Assembly: GCA_029907515.1 (NCBI GenBank)
Contig: JARYLT010000001.1
Coordinates: 35,701-99,700 of the forward strand
Length of the DNA stretch: 64,000 nt
Source: Spirochaetota bacterium
Lineage (GTDB): Bacteria > Spirochaetota > UBA4802 > UB4802
Reading direction: 5' to 3'
Position numbers and translations under genes: made by a program. The notes below the pieces were generated by a model that saw only the letters and a list, made by a program, of their open reading frames with translations, did no database searches and had not been told where the DNA came from. Each line of letters starts with the position of its first letter. The stretch's first letter is position 1. Below are positions 17,520-26,493 of this stretch, one piece after another.

Positions 17520-18329
17520 ATGGCTATTAATTTCAACAACAGGTGGGTGGTTATCACAGGAGCCTCTTCCGGTATAGGTAAGGCACTGGCGGAATGCTTT
17601 GCCAGGGAAGGGGCTCATCTTATATTAGGTTCTCTTCCTGGTGAAAAACACATACTTGAAAACATCAGGGATAATCTTCAAAAGCAACATGCTATTCAAA
17701 TAGTTACTATCTATCAGGATTTTGCAGATCCGGATGGAGCCGTAAAATTTTATGATCAATGTAAAAAGCTACAAAAGCAGATTTACTGTTTAGTTAATAA
17801 TGCCGGTATAATGGCCTATGGCTATTTCCATGAACTATCGCACAAACAGCAAAAAACATTAATCAATATTAACCTTATGGCATATTTTTCCCTCATGCGA
17901 CTATTTATTGAAGACATGATACAACAAGAGGAAGGGGTTATTATTAATATATCATCTGTGTCAGCATTCCAGCCGACTCCACACCATGCTGTATATGGTG
18001 CTGTTAAAGCGTTTGTACAGAGTTTAAGCGAAGCTGTCGATCAGGAATGTAGAGGTACCGGTATCAGCGTGCATACAATAAACCCATCCTATACGGATAC
18101 GCCCTTGCTTAAAAAAAATAATTTTCCGAATAAAATCTGGTGGTACCGTATTTCAGGGCTGGCAAAACCTGAAGATATTGCTCGCAAAGCAATCAAGGCG
18201 GTAAAGCAAGGTAAAAGATTATATGTGCCCGGGGTCATGAATGCATTGATTCATCTTTTCCTGCCGCGATTGCTGCCACGAAAACTGTCCAATGCAATAG
18301 CACATATTGTTTTACGGCAGGAAAGATAA
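17520..18329 (+). CDS. Short-chain dehydrogenase/reductase
   Basis: A 269-residue classical SDR. The cofactor motif TGASSGIG is at residues 13-20, NNAG at 93-96, and the catalytic Ser-Tyr-Lys are Ser145 or Ser146, Tyr159 and Lys163 (VYGAVKAF). The C-terminal part is hydrophobic and basic (LIHLFLPRLLPRKLSNAIAH), as in SDRs that act on membrane or lipid substrates. There is no strong ribosome site before the ATG, which is 18 bases after the thiolase. In the operon it could oxidise the 3-hydroxyacyl-CoA, a step not otherwise encoded here. The gene ends tail to tail with a glycosyltransferase. Confidence 0.87.
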   Translation: MAINFNNRWVVITGASSGIGKALAECFAREGAHLILGSLPGEKHILENIRDNLQKQHAIQIVTIYQDFADPDGAVKFYDQCKKLQKQIYCLVNNAGIMAYGYFHELSHKQQKTLININLMAYFSLMRLFIEDMIQQEEGVIINISSVSAFQPTPHHAVYGAVKAFVQSLSEAVDQECRGTGISVHTINPSYTDTPLLKKNNFPNKIWWYRISGLAKPEDIARKAIKAVKQGKRLYVPGVMNALIHLFLPRLLPRKLSNAIAHIVLRQER

Positions 18330-18337
18330 TCCTGTCT

Positions 18338-19882
18338 TTATTCATTTGCCAGACCTCTGCGGAAAAGACTGATATACATGAGTATCTGATGTGTTACGCT
18401 GTTGATGATGGTAAACAGTGATGTGTACAGATACCCAACCTGGAACAGCATGATGAGCGGAATGGATATATATAGATTTTTATCAAATGCAAAATACACC
18501 GCCAACGTCATATAGAGCCCCAACACAAACTCAATAATAGAGACAAAATTGATTGTATGCAGGCTATATTTGTTTTTTAATAGTGTTTTCACGTGGTCTA
18601 TTGCATTAATACGATTGAGTGCCACCACATTGTATTTTGGAGTCCTGTTAAAATCACTCTTTTTATCAAGCAGTGCCTCTATGACCGCTTTACTGTTATT
18701 AATGGATAAACCGATACCCAGTGAAAGGACCATGGGCAGGTACAGAAGCGGTTTAATCTTTGAATCGTAAATGTTTTTATTCTGGTAAAGAACAATGAGC
18801 TCTGTAAAATAGTAGAAAATCATTACTGATAGTGTGGCAAGGAGAAATATTGGCAGGTCAAGATAGGCAAACTTTTTAAACCCACCGTAATAACGAACCC
18901 ATAAAGCTACAGGCATAAGAAGAGTAAGAAAAACCATGAGAAGATATGCAAAGTTAGCCCCTAAATGCATGAACGATTCAAGCTTAACTTTAAGGGGCAG
19001 ATGTGAATGCAGGATAGTTTTATATAATTTTTTAAATACCTGAATGGATCCCTTTGCCCATCTGAATTGCTGAGCCTTAAATGCTGAAATCTCAATGGGA
19101 AGTTCTGCAGGTACGGTAACATCGGGAAGATATAAAAACTTCCATCCTTTCATCTGTGATCTATAGCTTAAGTCAAGATCCTCGGTTATGGTATCATGTT
19201 GCCATCCACCACCATCAATGATTGCCTGCCTTCGCCAGATGCCAGCAGTGCCATTGAAATTAAAGAAGCGGCCTGAGCGATTGCGTGCGGTATGCTCTAT
19301 CATGAAGTGGCCATCTAACAGTATGCTCTGACATTCAGTAAGCAAAGAATAATGGCGATTTATATGATCCCATCGTGTCTGCACCATTCCAATCTCAGGG
19401 TTGGTGAAGTAGTGTATGGTTTTTTGCAAAAAGTCAGGATTGGGCAAAAAATCTGCATCAAAGACTGCTATAAATTCGCTATCGGTATGCCCAAGACCGT
19501 TTTCCAGAGCACCTGCTTTAAATCCTGTTCTGTCCGTTCGGTGAATATATTTGATGTTGAATCCTTCCTTGCGTTTGAGTTTGCATATTCGCTCGGCAAT
19601 AATTGAGGTTTCGTCGGTTGAGTCATCAAGTACCTGGATTTCAAGCTTCTTTTTTGGGTAATCTAATTGCGTTATAGTATTGATAAGGCGCTCAACAACA
19701 TACTGTTCATTGAAAATAGGAAGCTGAACAGTTACTTTGGGGAGAGATTTAAACATTGATTTAGGTTGAATTTTCTTTTTGGCGTATTTTAGAAAAAGAT
19801 ACAATGTATAGTATCTATGAGCACCAAAAATTGATAAAAGTAAAAGTATTAATCCATAAAAAATCAAAATAAACAGCTTCAT
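18338..19882 (-). CDS. Processive family-2 glycosyltransferase, cellulose-synthase-like membrane protein
   Basis: A 514-residue membrane enzyme with one N-terminal membrane helix, a cytosolic GT2 domain, and about four C-terminal helices. Catalytic motifs are complete: the first Asp in QVLDDSTDET, DxD in VFDADFLP, the TEDLD motif in DTITEDLDLSYR, and the acceptor-site QxxRW as QQFRWAKGS. It should polymerise or transfer sugars from a nucleotide sugar at the membrane. The closest types are CslA-like glucomannan synthases and other bacterial cellulose-synthase-family enzymes. There is no PilZ domain and no bcsB-like partner beside it, so cellulose itself is unlikely. It is a single-gene unit. 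Confidence 0.88.
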   Translation of the reverse strand: MKLFILIFYGLILLLLSIFGAHRYYTLYLFLKYAKKKIQPKSMFKSLPKVTVQLPIFNEQYVVERLINTITQLDYPKKKLEIQVLDDSTDETSIIAERICKLKRKEGFNIKYIHRTDRTGFKAGALENGLGHTDSEFIAVFDADFLPNPDFLQKTIHYFTNPEIGMVQTRWDHINRHYSLLTECQSILLDGHFMIEHTARNRSGRFFNFNGTAGIWRRQAIIDGGGWQHDTITEDLDLSYRSQMKGWKFLYLPDVTVPAELPIEISAFKAQQFRWAKGSIQVFKKLYKTILHSHLPLKVKLESFMHLGANFAYLLMVFLTLLMPVALWVRYYGGFKKFAYLDLPIFLLATLSVMIFYYFTELIVLYQNKNIYDSKIKPLLYLPMVLSLGIGLSINNSKAVIEALLDKKSDFNRTPKYNVVALNRINAIDHVKTLLKNKYSLHTINFVSIIEFVLGLYMTLAVYFAFDKNLYISIPLIMLFQVGYLYTSLFTIINSVTHQILMYISLFRRGLANE

Positions 19883-20003
19883 AAGTTATAACTTCCTTAT
19901 ATTGTAAAATAATATTTCAGTATGGTTTAACGTGGTATTTTTGCAGATTTACTATGATTGATAGTAGACTATACCACGAAAAAAAATATTTGCAAAAATT
20001 AAT

Positions 20004-20022
20004 GTATGACATACTATATAAT
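20004..20022 (+). promoter_or_regulatory. TATAAT with overlapping palindrome before the membrane protein
   Basis: The palindrome GTATGACATAC (20004-20014) lies just upstream of TATAAT (20017-20022), and TGTATGTCA recurs at about 20030. No clean -35 is present at 16-18 bases, which would fit an activator-dependent promoter. Confidence 0.35.
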
Positions 20023-20057
20023 GCAATTTGTATGTCAATATTTATTAGGGGGTTTGT

Positions 20058-20708
20058 ATGACACAGGCAACAGTTCAGGCATTGCAGGGTTTGCGTGATT
20101 TATCCATGGTAAAATGGTATATTATTCCATTACTGGCAATTGTTTTTTATATTTATACAAAAGAAATCAAGGAAGCACGTAAAACCGGTGACTGGGATGC
20201 AGTATTTGCAGGGTTAACCATATTTGGTGTAGATTTTTTTAATGAAACGTGGAACGGATGGGTGATGTATTTAACACAACGTTCTGCAGTGTGGACAACA
20301 CCTGGTGATACGGCATTACGCACCATGGTTGGGTGGAATATTGAGATAATGTTTATGTTCACATTATTAGGGATCATCTTTTATCATACATTATCGGGAA
20401 AGGATATGAAAATCTTTGGCATTCCTGAAAAGTGGTTCTGGGCTGTAGTGTATGCAGCATTTTGCGTATTTGTTGAGTGCCTGCTTAATATTGGTGGCCA
20501 TTTAGTGTGGGAATATGAATACTGGAATCTTTCTTTTAAAGGTGTGTGGCTTATCTTTTTATTTGGCTATTTTCATTTCTTTGTTTTTGCTATTATTGTT
20601 ATGGGGCTTTCAACAGTCAAAAAGAAGATTATTGCAGTATCAAGCATTTATGCAGTACCTGTCATCATGAATATAGTAGCACTGGGAATATTGGGCTGGA
20701 ATTATTGA
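20058..20708 (+). CDS. Polytopic membrane protein of unknown function
   Basis: A 216-residue integral membrane protein with about five to six hydrophobic helices, for example WYIIPLLAIVFYIYT, IEIMFMFTLLGIIFYHTL, FWAVVYAAFCVFVECLL, GVWLIFLFGYFHFFVFAIIV and VPVIMNIVALGILGW. Polar and aromatic residues within the membrane (WNIE, FVECLLN, FGYFHFF) could form a ligand or cofactor site. AGGGGG precedes the start. It overlaps the 3' end of mobA by seven bases in convergent orientation. I do not recognise the family. Confidence 0.8.
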   Translation: MTQATVQALQGLRDLSMVKWYIIPLLAIVFYIYTKEIKEARKTGDWDAVFAGLTIFGVDFFNETWNGWVMYLTQRSAVWTTPGDTALRTMVGWNIEIMFMFTLLGIIFYHTLSGKDMKIFGIPEKWFWAVVYAAFCVFVECLLNIGGHLVWEYEYWNLSFKGVWLIFLFGYFHFFVFAIIVMGLSTVKKKIIAVSSIYAVPVIMNIVALGILGWNY

Positions 20709-21283
20709 AACGAAGGTGGAATGTCGCTTTGTTTATTGATGTTATAAAAAAGCTCTGAAGGGTCTTCGGCATAAAAGATGAGTTCATCATCCATGATATA
20801 GCGCATCCTTACCTGTTCAAAAAGGAAGCTGATTTTGTATTTTTTTTCTTTGATAAGTTTTTCAATATGGGGAATGCATTGTTTTGAGTACACTGCATGG
20901 AGCGGCTCAGTTTTCCCTGCCCAGCAGGGGATTATGCAGTCATACATATGAGGGATTTGCAGCATAAAAGCAATAAATTCCTGATTTAAGAAAGGCATAT
21001 CAGCTGCGCATACAAAAATGTAATCCGTTGCTGAACGCTTGAGTGCAGTATAGATGCCACCAAGAGGACCAAGACCAGGTATTATATCAGGATATACAGG
21101 TATTGTGAGATAGTTATATTTATCAGTATCGTTTGCAATAATTGAAATTGTTTGAAACAGCGGTTTGAGTGAATGTACAACATGTTCAATCAGTGGCCTG
21201 CCTTTGAACAGGTGTAAGGTTTTGTCGCTACCAAAACGGCTGCTTTTACCACCTGCAAGGATACATGCCTCTATAGCTTCCAT
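20702..21283 (-). CDS. mobA: Molybdenum cofactor guanylyltransferase
   Basis: A 193-residue nucleotidyltransferase that attaches GMP to molybdopterin to form the MGD cofactor needed by formate dehydrogenase. The N-terminal nucleotide motif is ACILAGGKSSRFGSDKTL, followed by FKGRPLIEHV. LGPLGGIYTAL and VCAADMPFLN are the conserved second and third blocks. It starts three bases after the fdhE stop, so fdhE and mobA are one transcript. The neighbouring Moco-dependent formate dehydrogenase supports this function over other MobA-like transferases. Confidence 0.92.
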   Translation of the reverse strand: MEAIEACILAGGKSSRFGSDKTLHLFKGRPLIEHVVHSLKPLFQTISIIANDTDKYNYLTIPVYPDIIPGLGPLGGIYTALKRSATDYIFVCAADMPFLNQEFIAFMLQIPHMYDCIIPCWAGKTEPLHAVYSKQCIPHIEKLIKEKKYKISFLFEQVRMRYIMDDELIFYAEDPSELFYNINKQSDIPPSFQ

Positions 21284-21286
21284 AGA

Positions 21287-22144
21287 TTACTGGCGTGTAT
21301 ATCCCATCTGTAGTGCTGAAGCATCCAGAAAATTAGTAATGAGATTTTCTACCGTCAGGTCAAACTGAGATTCATCATGTTGTTTGGTTATGCGAATTGT
21401 TTTTATATATGTGTTGCATTTGTTGCAGTAATCAAAGCGGTATTTTTCATCGGGTTCATAACTGTAATAACCAAGTGTATCGGTGTTTTCATTTCCACAC
21501 GCAACACATTTAACGCGTTTGTATTCCCATTCGCATTCACACAGGGCACAGTGAAGGAATCGTTTGTTGTTTTTTGACTCAACAATTTTAGCCATATCGG
21601 GTAAAAATCCACAAAAAGGACACAAGCCTTCAGTATAATCAGGGAATTGGGTTATATCCTGCAATGCTGCATCTTTAAGAGCAATGAATAATGGCTTGTA
21701 TGCATTTACTGCCATAAATATCAGCTCATCAGTATCAAGTTTATTATTAAGAGCTATCGCCTCAAATGTACTGTCTTTTGATAATAATGCTGTGATTATG
21801 TCTTTGTATAGCTCAGGATTGTCATCAAGGTTTGCAAGCAATGTATCAAATGAGTAAGCGGTTTGATACTGTGTAATAAGCGCAGCTATATTTTTGAACA
21901 TTTTCTTTATGTCAGCAATTATTTCATCAGTGAACTGTAGTGTATGAGGCTGAATCATTGGGTACTGTGTGGTATCAACAATGAGTTTTGAATCAGTAAT
22001 GATTGAGGCAAGGTGTTGAAGGCTTTGAAACTGTAATGAAAAAAGTGACCGATATAGAGCAAAAAGGTCTTCTGAAAACATAGAATTATTCAAAAGCGAT
22101 TCTTTACGCTGTTCAAGATGTTCTGTATGATGTATCATTGGCAT
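21287..22144 (-). CDS. fdhE: Formate dehydrogenase accessory protein FdhE
   Basis: A rubredoxin-like maturation protein needed for active formate dehydrogenase. The C-terminal half holds four CxxC pairs: CPFCG, CALC, CVACG and CNKC, the expected FdhE iron-binding arrangement. The N-terminal half is helical. Length is about 285 residues from the ATG at 22144; an in-frame TTG at 22171 would add nine residues, and no strong ribosome site decides between them. It is transcribed away from fdhA, together with mobA. Confidence 0.88.
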   Translation of the reverse strand: MPMIHHTEHLEQRKESLLNNSMFSEDLFALYRSLFSLQFQSLQHLASIITDSKLIVDTTQYPMIQPHTLQFTDEIIADIKKMFKNIAALITQYQTAYSFDTLLANLDDNPELYKDIITALLSKDSTFEAIALNNKLDTDELIFMAVNAYKPLFIALKDAALQDITQFPDYTEGLCPFCGFLPDMAKIVESKNNKRFLHCALCECEWEYKRVKCVACGNENTDTLGYYSYEPDEKYRFDYCNKCNTYIKTIRITKQHDESQFDLTVENLITNFLDASALQMGYTRQ

Positions 22145-22289
22145 AATAAATTTTCCGCTGTTTTCCTGCAATTGAAGCTATAGTCCTGATGGTGACGTAT
22201 TTGTCAATACTTTACAATGATTTCTTATACAGTTTTTTATAATAACATACGCAATAATGTTTGACAATTATATTATATTAAATTTTTAA

Positions 22290-22420
22290 TGAACAAGGTC
22301 TCTTCGAACCCTGTTTTCTAAGGCTCATATAACGCTATGAATGCAGGGTCGAAAGGGTAAAAAGAGAAATCTTTTTGCCTCCCGTGTTTGGAAAGAAGAG
22401 GCAGATACCCTTTTTAAGTA
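22290..22420 (+). promoter_or_regulatory. Moco/Tuco-type riboswitch candidate in the fdhA leader
   Basis: A structured leader RNA between fdhE and fdhA. A long hairpin (22303-22313 with 22344-22353) is followed by a three-way junction. The closing stem is AAAGGGTA (22352-22359) with TACCCTTT (22406-22413). One arm is a 7-bp hairpin with a GAAA tetraloop (22359-22376). The other arm is TGCCTC with GAGGCA (22376-22381, 22398-22403). The string GCCTCCCGTGTTTGGAAAG (22377-22395) closely matches the core I recall for the E. coli moaA Moco RNA, including the GAAA hairpin just before it. This class senses molybdenum or tungsten cofactor, which fits the enzyme downstream. A TTGACA at 22261 may be its -35 element. 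Confidence 0.75.
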
Positions 22421-22574
22421 AAAAGGGATGTGTCTGTTTATACTATTATTGTATTATATGGGAGGCTACGATCACGCCAAAATTTAATACAATAGTGTTA
22501 TTGTTTATCAGGCAGAACTTTATAGTGCTGCATGTTTTGTGAAGAACTACTGTTTATTTTTTCAGGAGGTACTC

Positions 22575-25574
22575 ATGCCGGTTACCAGAAGAGATTTGTT
22601 TAAATTAACAGGAGTCACGGCAGCGGGTTCATTTTTGGGTGGAGTAACCTTCTTAACAGGATGTAAATCCACTGACAAGTTAAGAGGGGCAAAGGAATCC
22701 ACCACTATATGCCCGTTCTGTGGTGTTGGTTGCGGTATTATTGTATCATCGCGTGATGGCAAAGTAATAAATGCCGAAGGCGATCCAGATCATCCAATTA
22801 ACGAAGGTGCTCTTTGTTCAAAGGGAATGTCGTTATACCAGATAGCAGTAAATCCGGTAAAACGGCGTCTTGATAAAGTTTACTATCGTAAACCTTTTAG
22901 TGAAGAGTGGGAAACGTTAAGCTGGGATGATGCTATCAAAATGATAGCTCAGCGAGTAAAAGAAACCCGTGATAGAACATTTCTAGAGAAGGAAAATGGC
23001 ATTACAGTAAACCGTTGTGATGGCTTAGCAGGATTTGGTGGTGCAGCACTGGATAATGAGGAGTGCTATGCATGGTCAAAGTGTGCTCGTCTGCTGGGAA
23101 TAACACGGTTAGAACATCAGGCACGGCTTTGACACAGCTCAACTGTCGCCAGTTTGGCGGCTTCATTTGGCCGTGGTGCAATGACAAATCACTGGATTGA
23201 TATTCAGCATGCCGATGTTGTCATGATCATTGGCAGCAATGCTGCTGAAAACCATCCCATATCATTTAAGTGGGTTCAGCGGGCACGTGATAAAGGTGGC
23301 AAGCTTATCAGTGTTGATCCACGGTTTACCCGTACATCTTCACTGGCTGACCTGTATGCACCAATACGTCCCGGTACTGATATTGTATTTATCAACGGTA
23401 TCATTAACTATGCATTGCAGAATGATCTTATCCAGAAAGAATATGTGGTTAAGTATACCAATGCAGCATATCTGATAGATCCCGGTTTTGCTTTTAATGA
23501 TGGAATCTTCAGTGGATATAATCCTGCTGAACGCAAATATGACAAAAAGACATGGAAATATCAGCTTGATGCTGATGGCATACCCTTAAAGGATGAATCA
23601 TTGCAGAATCCTCAGTGTGTATACCAGCTTTTGAAGAAACACATGTCACGCTATACACCTGAAAAGGTTTCTGCAGCTACAGGCTGTCCAGTTGACACAT
23701 TTAAGAAAGTTGCTGAACTGTATACCAGCACTCATAAACCTGACAGGGTTGCCACAATACTGTATGCGATGGGCGCAACTCAGCATACTATTGGGGTTCA
23801 AAATATACGTTCATATGTAATATTGCAGCTACTAATGGGAAATATTGGTCTGGCTGGTGGTGGTATTAATGCATTGCGTGGAGAATCTAATGTTCAGGGC
23901 TCTACTGACCATGCAATACTGTGGCATATATTACCGGGCTATCTTGATGCCCCCAAAGTATTTGGCCCCAAGAAGGATACTGACCTTAAGACATGGATTG
24001 CTAACAACACGCCAACCACCAAGGATCCAATGAGTGTTAACTGGTGGCAGAATAAACCAAAATATATGATTAGCTTACTTAAAGCCTGGTTTGGCGATAA
24101 TGCCACAAAAGAAAATGATTTTGGATTTGACTGGCTACCAAAAGCATCTAAGCCACACTCACATGTCCACATTTATGAAGAGTTATATGCTGGCAGTAAA
24201 ATAGAAGGTGCAATTTTAATGGGTACCAATCCTGTTGTTGGCGGACCAAATTCCATGAAAGAAGCCAGGTCGCTGGAAAAGCTTAACTGGCTGGTATGTG
24301 CTGACCTATGGGAAACTGAAACATCTATTTTCTGGAAGCGCCCGGGTGCAAATCCCAAAACCATTAAGACTGAGGTATTTTTACTGCCAATGGCATCTTC
24401 CGTTGAAAAAGAAGGAAGTGTATCTAACTCAGGAAGGTGGGCACAGTGGCGATATAAAGCACAAAATCCACCCGGAGAGGCAATTACAGACCTTGATTTT
24501 ATTGACAGGCTTTTCAGGGCGGTGAGAAAGTTATATGAAGATGACGTAAAGGCAGGCAAGAAGGTTGCCAACCCTGATCCAATTCTGAAAGCGTACTGGA
24601 ATTTTACTCCTGAAGGTCATCATGAGCCGGATCCTCATATGGTGGCAAAGGAGATCAATGGATTTGAGTGGAAAAAGAATGGAGAACACGGTGATCAGAT
24701 AGAAAACTTTACAAAGCTTACCGATGATGGCAAGACAGTATGTGGCAACTGGCTTTATAGCGGAAGCTATAATGAAGATGGCAATAACATGGCCAGACGC
24801 AGCAAGAAGGATAAAACCAGGATGGGCATGTATCATGGATGGGCATGGGCATGGCCTATGAACAGAAGGATTATCTATAATCGTGCAAGCGTCAATATGA
24901 AAGGAGAGCCATGGAATCCCAAAAAGCCGGTGATATGGTGGGATGGCGATGAGTGGAAAGGTGATGTGCCGGATGGTCCTGCTCCAGCAGGGGAAAAATT
25001 GCCATTTATCATGCTACCAGAAGGCGTTGGACGACTCTTTGCTCCAACTCTCAATGATGGGCCATTCCCCGAACATTATGAAGCAGTAGAGTCAGTAACA
25101 CGGAATATATTCAATTCACAGCAGTATAACCCGGCTGTGTCACTGTATCCAGGTACTCAGGGTGAGTTTGGTACAAGTGCACGGTTCCCGTATATTGGAA
25201 CATCATACAGGGTAACCGAACACTGGCAGGCAGGAGCAATGACACGAAACCTGCCATGGTTAGATGAGCTTGTACCGGATATGTTCTGTGAAATAAGCCC
25301 AAGTTTAGCTGCAAAGAAGGGAATCAAGAATGGTGATAAAGTTATCATCTCATCACAGCGTGGTTCAATTGAAACCTATGCGCTGGTAACTGAAAGGGTA
25401 CAGCCATTGAAGGTAAACGGGCAGATGGTTGAGATGGTTGGTATGGTATGGCATTTTGGTTATGGCGGGCACGCTTCAGGTTCATCCTGTAACTTCCTGA
25501 CACCACAGTGCGGTGATCCCAATACGTTTATACCAGAATTCAAAGTATTTCTGGTTGATATACGAAAGGCTTAA
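22575..25574 (+). CDS. fdhA: Formate dehydrogenase catalytic subunit, selenocysteine-containing
   Basis: The molybdenum or tungsten bis-MGD subunit that oxidises formate to CO2. It reads as 999 residues if the in-frame TGA at 23130-23132 is decoded as selenocysteine (residue 186), in the context RLUHSSTVASLAASFGRGAM typical of FdhG-type enzymes. Read as stop, the gene would be split into two pieces that each match half of one enzyme. A twin-arginine signal (TRRDLFKLTG) starts the protein, so export to the periplasm is expected. The N-terminal [4Fe-4S] ligands are Cys46, Cys49, Cys53 and Cys81. The start is the ATG after AGGAGG; an ATG 36 bases earlier lacks a ribosome site and would bury the Tat motif. 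Confidence 0.95.
23130..23161 (+). promoter_or_regulatory. UGA-Sec codon with bacterial SECIS hairpin
   Basis: Twelve bases after the TGA comes a 6-bp stem, GTCGCC (23145-23150) with GGCGGC (23156-23161), including one G-U pair. Its loop AGTTT exposes G and U as in bacterial SECIS loops. The spacing and the conserved coding context match SelB-dependent recoding. The selA, selB, selC and selD genes are not in this window. Confidence 0.8.
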
Positions 25575-25590
25575 GTGAGGAGGTGGGACT

Positions 25591-26415
25591 ATGTCAGAGA
25601 AAGCGTTTTTAGTTGATATATCAAAATGTCAGGGTTGCAGAGGCTGTCAGGTTGCCTGCAAGCAGTGGAATGGATTGCCCGGTGAAAAAACCACCTTCTT
25701 TGGGGGTCCGGAGTATACCAATCCTGCCAATCTGTCGGCATTAACCTGGAACCATGTGGTGTTTTATCCCTTAGATAAAAGCAATCCGGAAAGGCCAGTA
25801 TGGAACATCAAACATACTAAATGCTATCACTGTGCAGAAGCTAACTGTATAGCAGTATGTCCTCAGATGGCTATATCCAAGGTGGATGGCTGGACCGTTA
25901 TTGACCAGGAAAAATGTATTGGATGCGGTGCATGTGTGAGTGCATGTGTGTATAAAGTACCAGGCTTGAGTGAAATAAACCATAAGAATGATATGGGACA
26001 GCTTATCATTCACCGGGGAAAATCGCATAAGTGTAATGCCTGTACGCTGAACAAGCGTGATATTCCTGCATGCGTTTCAACCTGTCCCTCCGGTGCATTG
26101 CAGTTTGGACACCGTCAGGCTATAATTAAAAAAGCCCTGAAACGGGTAAAAGAACTTAAAAAAGATTTTCCCAACGCAAGTGTGTATGGGCTAGATGAAT
26201 TTGGTGGCCTTGGTGTAATAACTGTTCTCAGAGATAAGCCAGAAAAATACGGATTGCCCGTTGGCAAAGATGCTCAGAAGATTGACCTTTCACAGTTTGA
26301 TTCAATCAACAGCATCTATCATACACTGTCAGTATTTACCATGGGCATTCCCTATCTGCAGAAAAAGGCATACACGGTTGCAAAAGCGCTTGCAGGTGCC
26401 GGGAAGAAAGCATAA
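25591..26415 (+). CDS. fdhB: Formate dehydrogenase iron-sulfur (beta) subunit
   Basis: A 274-residue ferredoxin-like subunit carrying four [4Fe-4S] clusters that pass electrons from the catalytic subunit. The Cys groups are CQGCRGCQVAC, CYHCAEANCIAVC, CIGCGACVSAC and CNACTLNKRDIPAC followed by CPSGAL. It starts 16 bases after fdhA with GGAGGTG upstream. The C-terminal end (YLQKKAYTVAKALAGAGKKA) lacks the clear membrane anchor of FdnH, and no cytochrome b gamma subunit follows. The enzyme may therefore be a soluble periplasmic FdhAB, or use a subunit coded elsewhere. Transcription ends at the strong terminator just downstream. Confidence 0.93.
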   Translation: MSEKAFLVDISKCQGCRGCQVACKQWNGLPGEKTTFFGGPEYTNPANLSALTWNHVVFYPLDKSNPERPVWNIKHTKCYHCAEANCIAVCPQMAISKVDGWTVIDQEKCIGCGACVSACVYKVPGLSEINHKNDMGQLIIHRGKSHKCNACTLNKRDIPACVSTCPSGALQFGHRQAIIKKALKRVKELKKDFPNASVYGLDEFGGLGVITVLRDKPEKYGLPVGKDAQKIDLSQFDSINSIYHTLSVFTMGIPYLQKKAYTVAKALAGAGKKA

Positions 26416-26443
26416 GCAAAAAAAAATTTATGTAAGGTAACAT

Positions 26444-26474
26444 AAAGGGCAGGTGTCAACACCTGCCCTTTTTT
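26444..26474 (+). terminator. Rho-independent terminator after fdhB
   Basis: A perfect 10-bp GC-rich stem, GGGCAGGTGT (26447-26456) and its complement (26459-26468), is followed by six T residues. Three A residues before the stem give weak capacity for the opposite direction, so it could also stop the reverse-strand beta-glucosidase transcript. Confidence 0.9.
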
Positions 26475-26488
26475 ACAGTAACTATCGC
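26473..26488 (-). repeat. 16-bp inverted repeat, left copy, beside the GH1 gene
   Basis: TTACAGTAACTATCGC here is the exact reverse complement of the sequence at 27929-27944. It lies between the fdhB terminator and the 3' end of the beta-glucosidase gene. Confidence 0.8.
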
Positions 26489-26493
26489 ACATG

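Noticed and set aside
22303-22353. tRNA-like reading of the TTCGAACCC segment upstream of fdhA
   Set aside because: No acceptor stem, anticodon arm or CCA; the segment is better explained as part of the cofactor riboswitch leader.
22539-23132. Reading fdhA as two separate genes split at a stop codon
   Set aside because: The TGA lies exactly at the conserved Sec/Cys active-site position and a SECIS-like hairpin follows; the frame continues without a gap.
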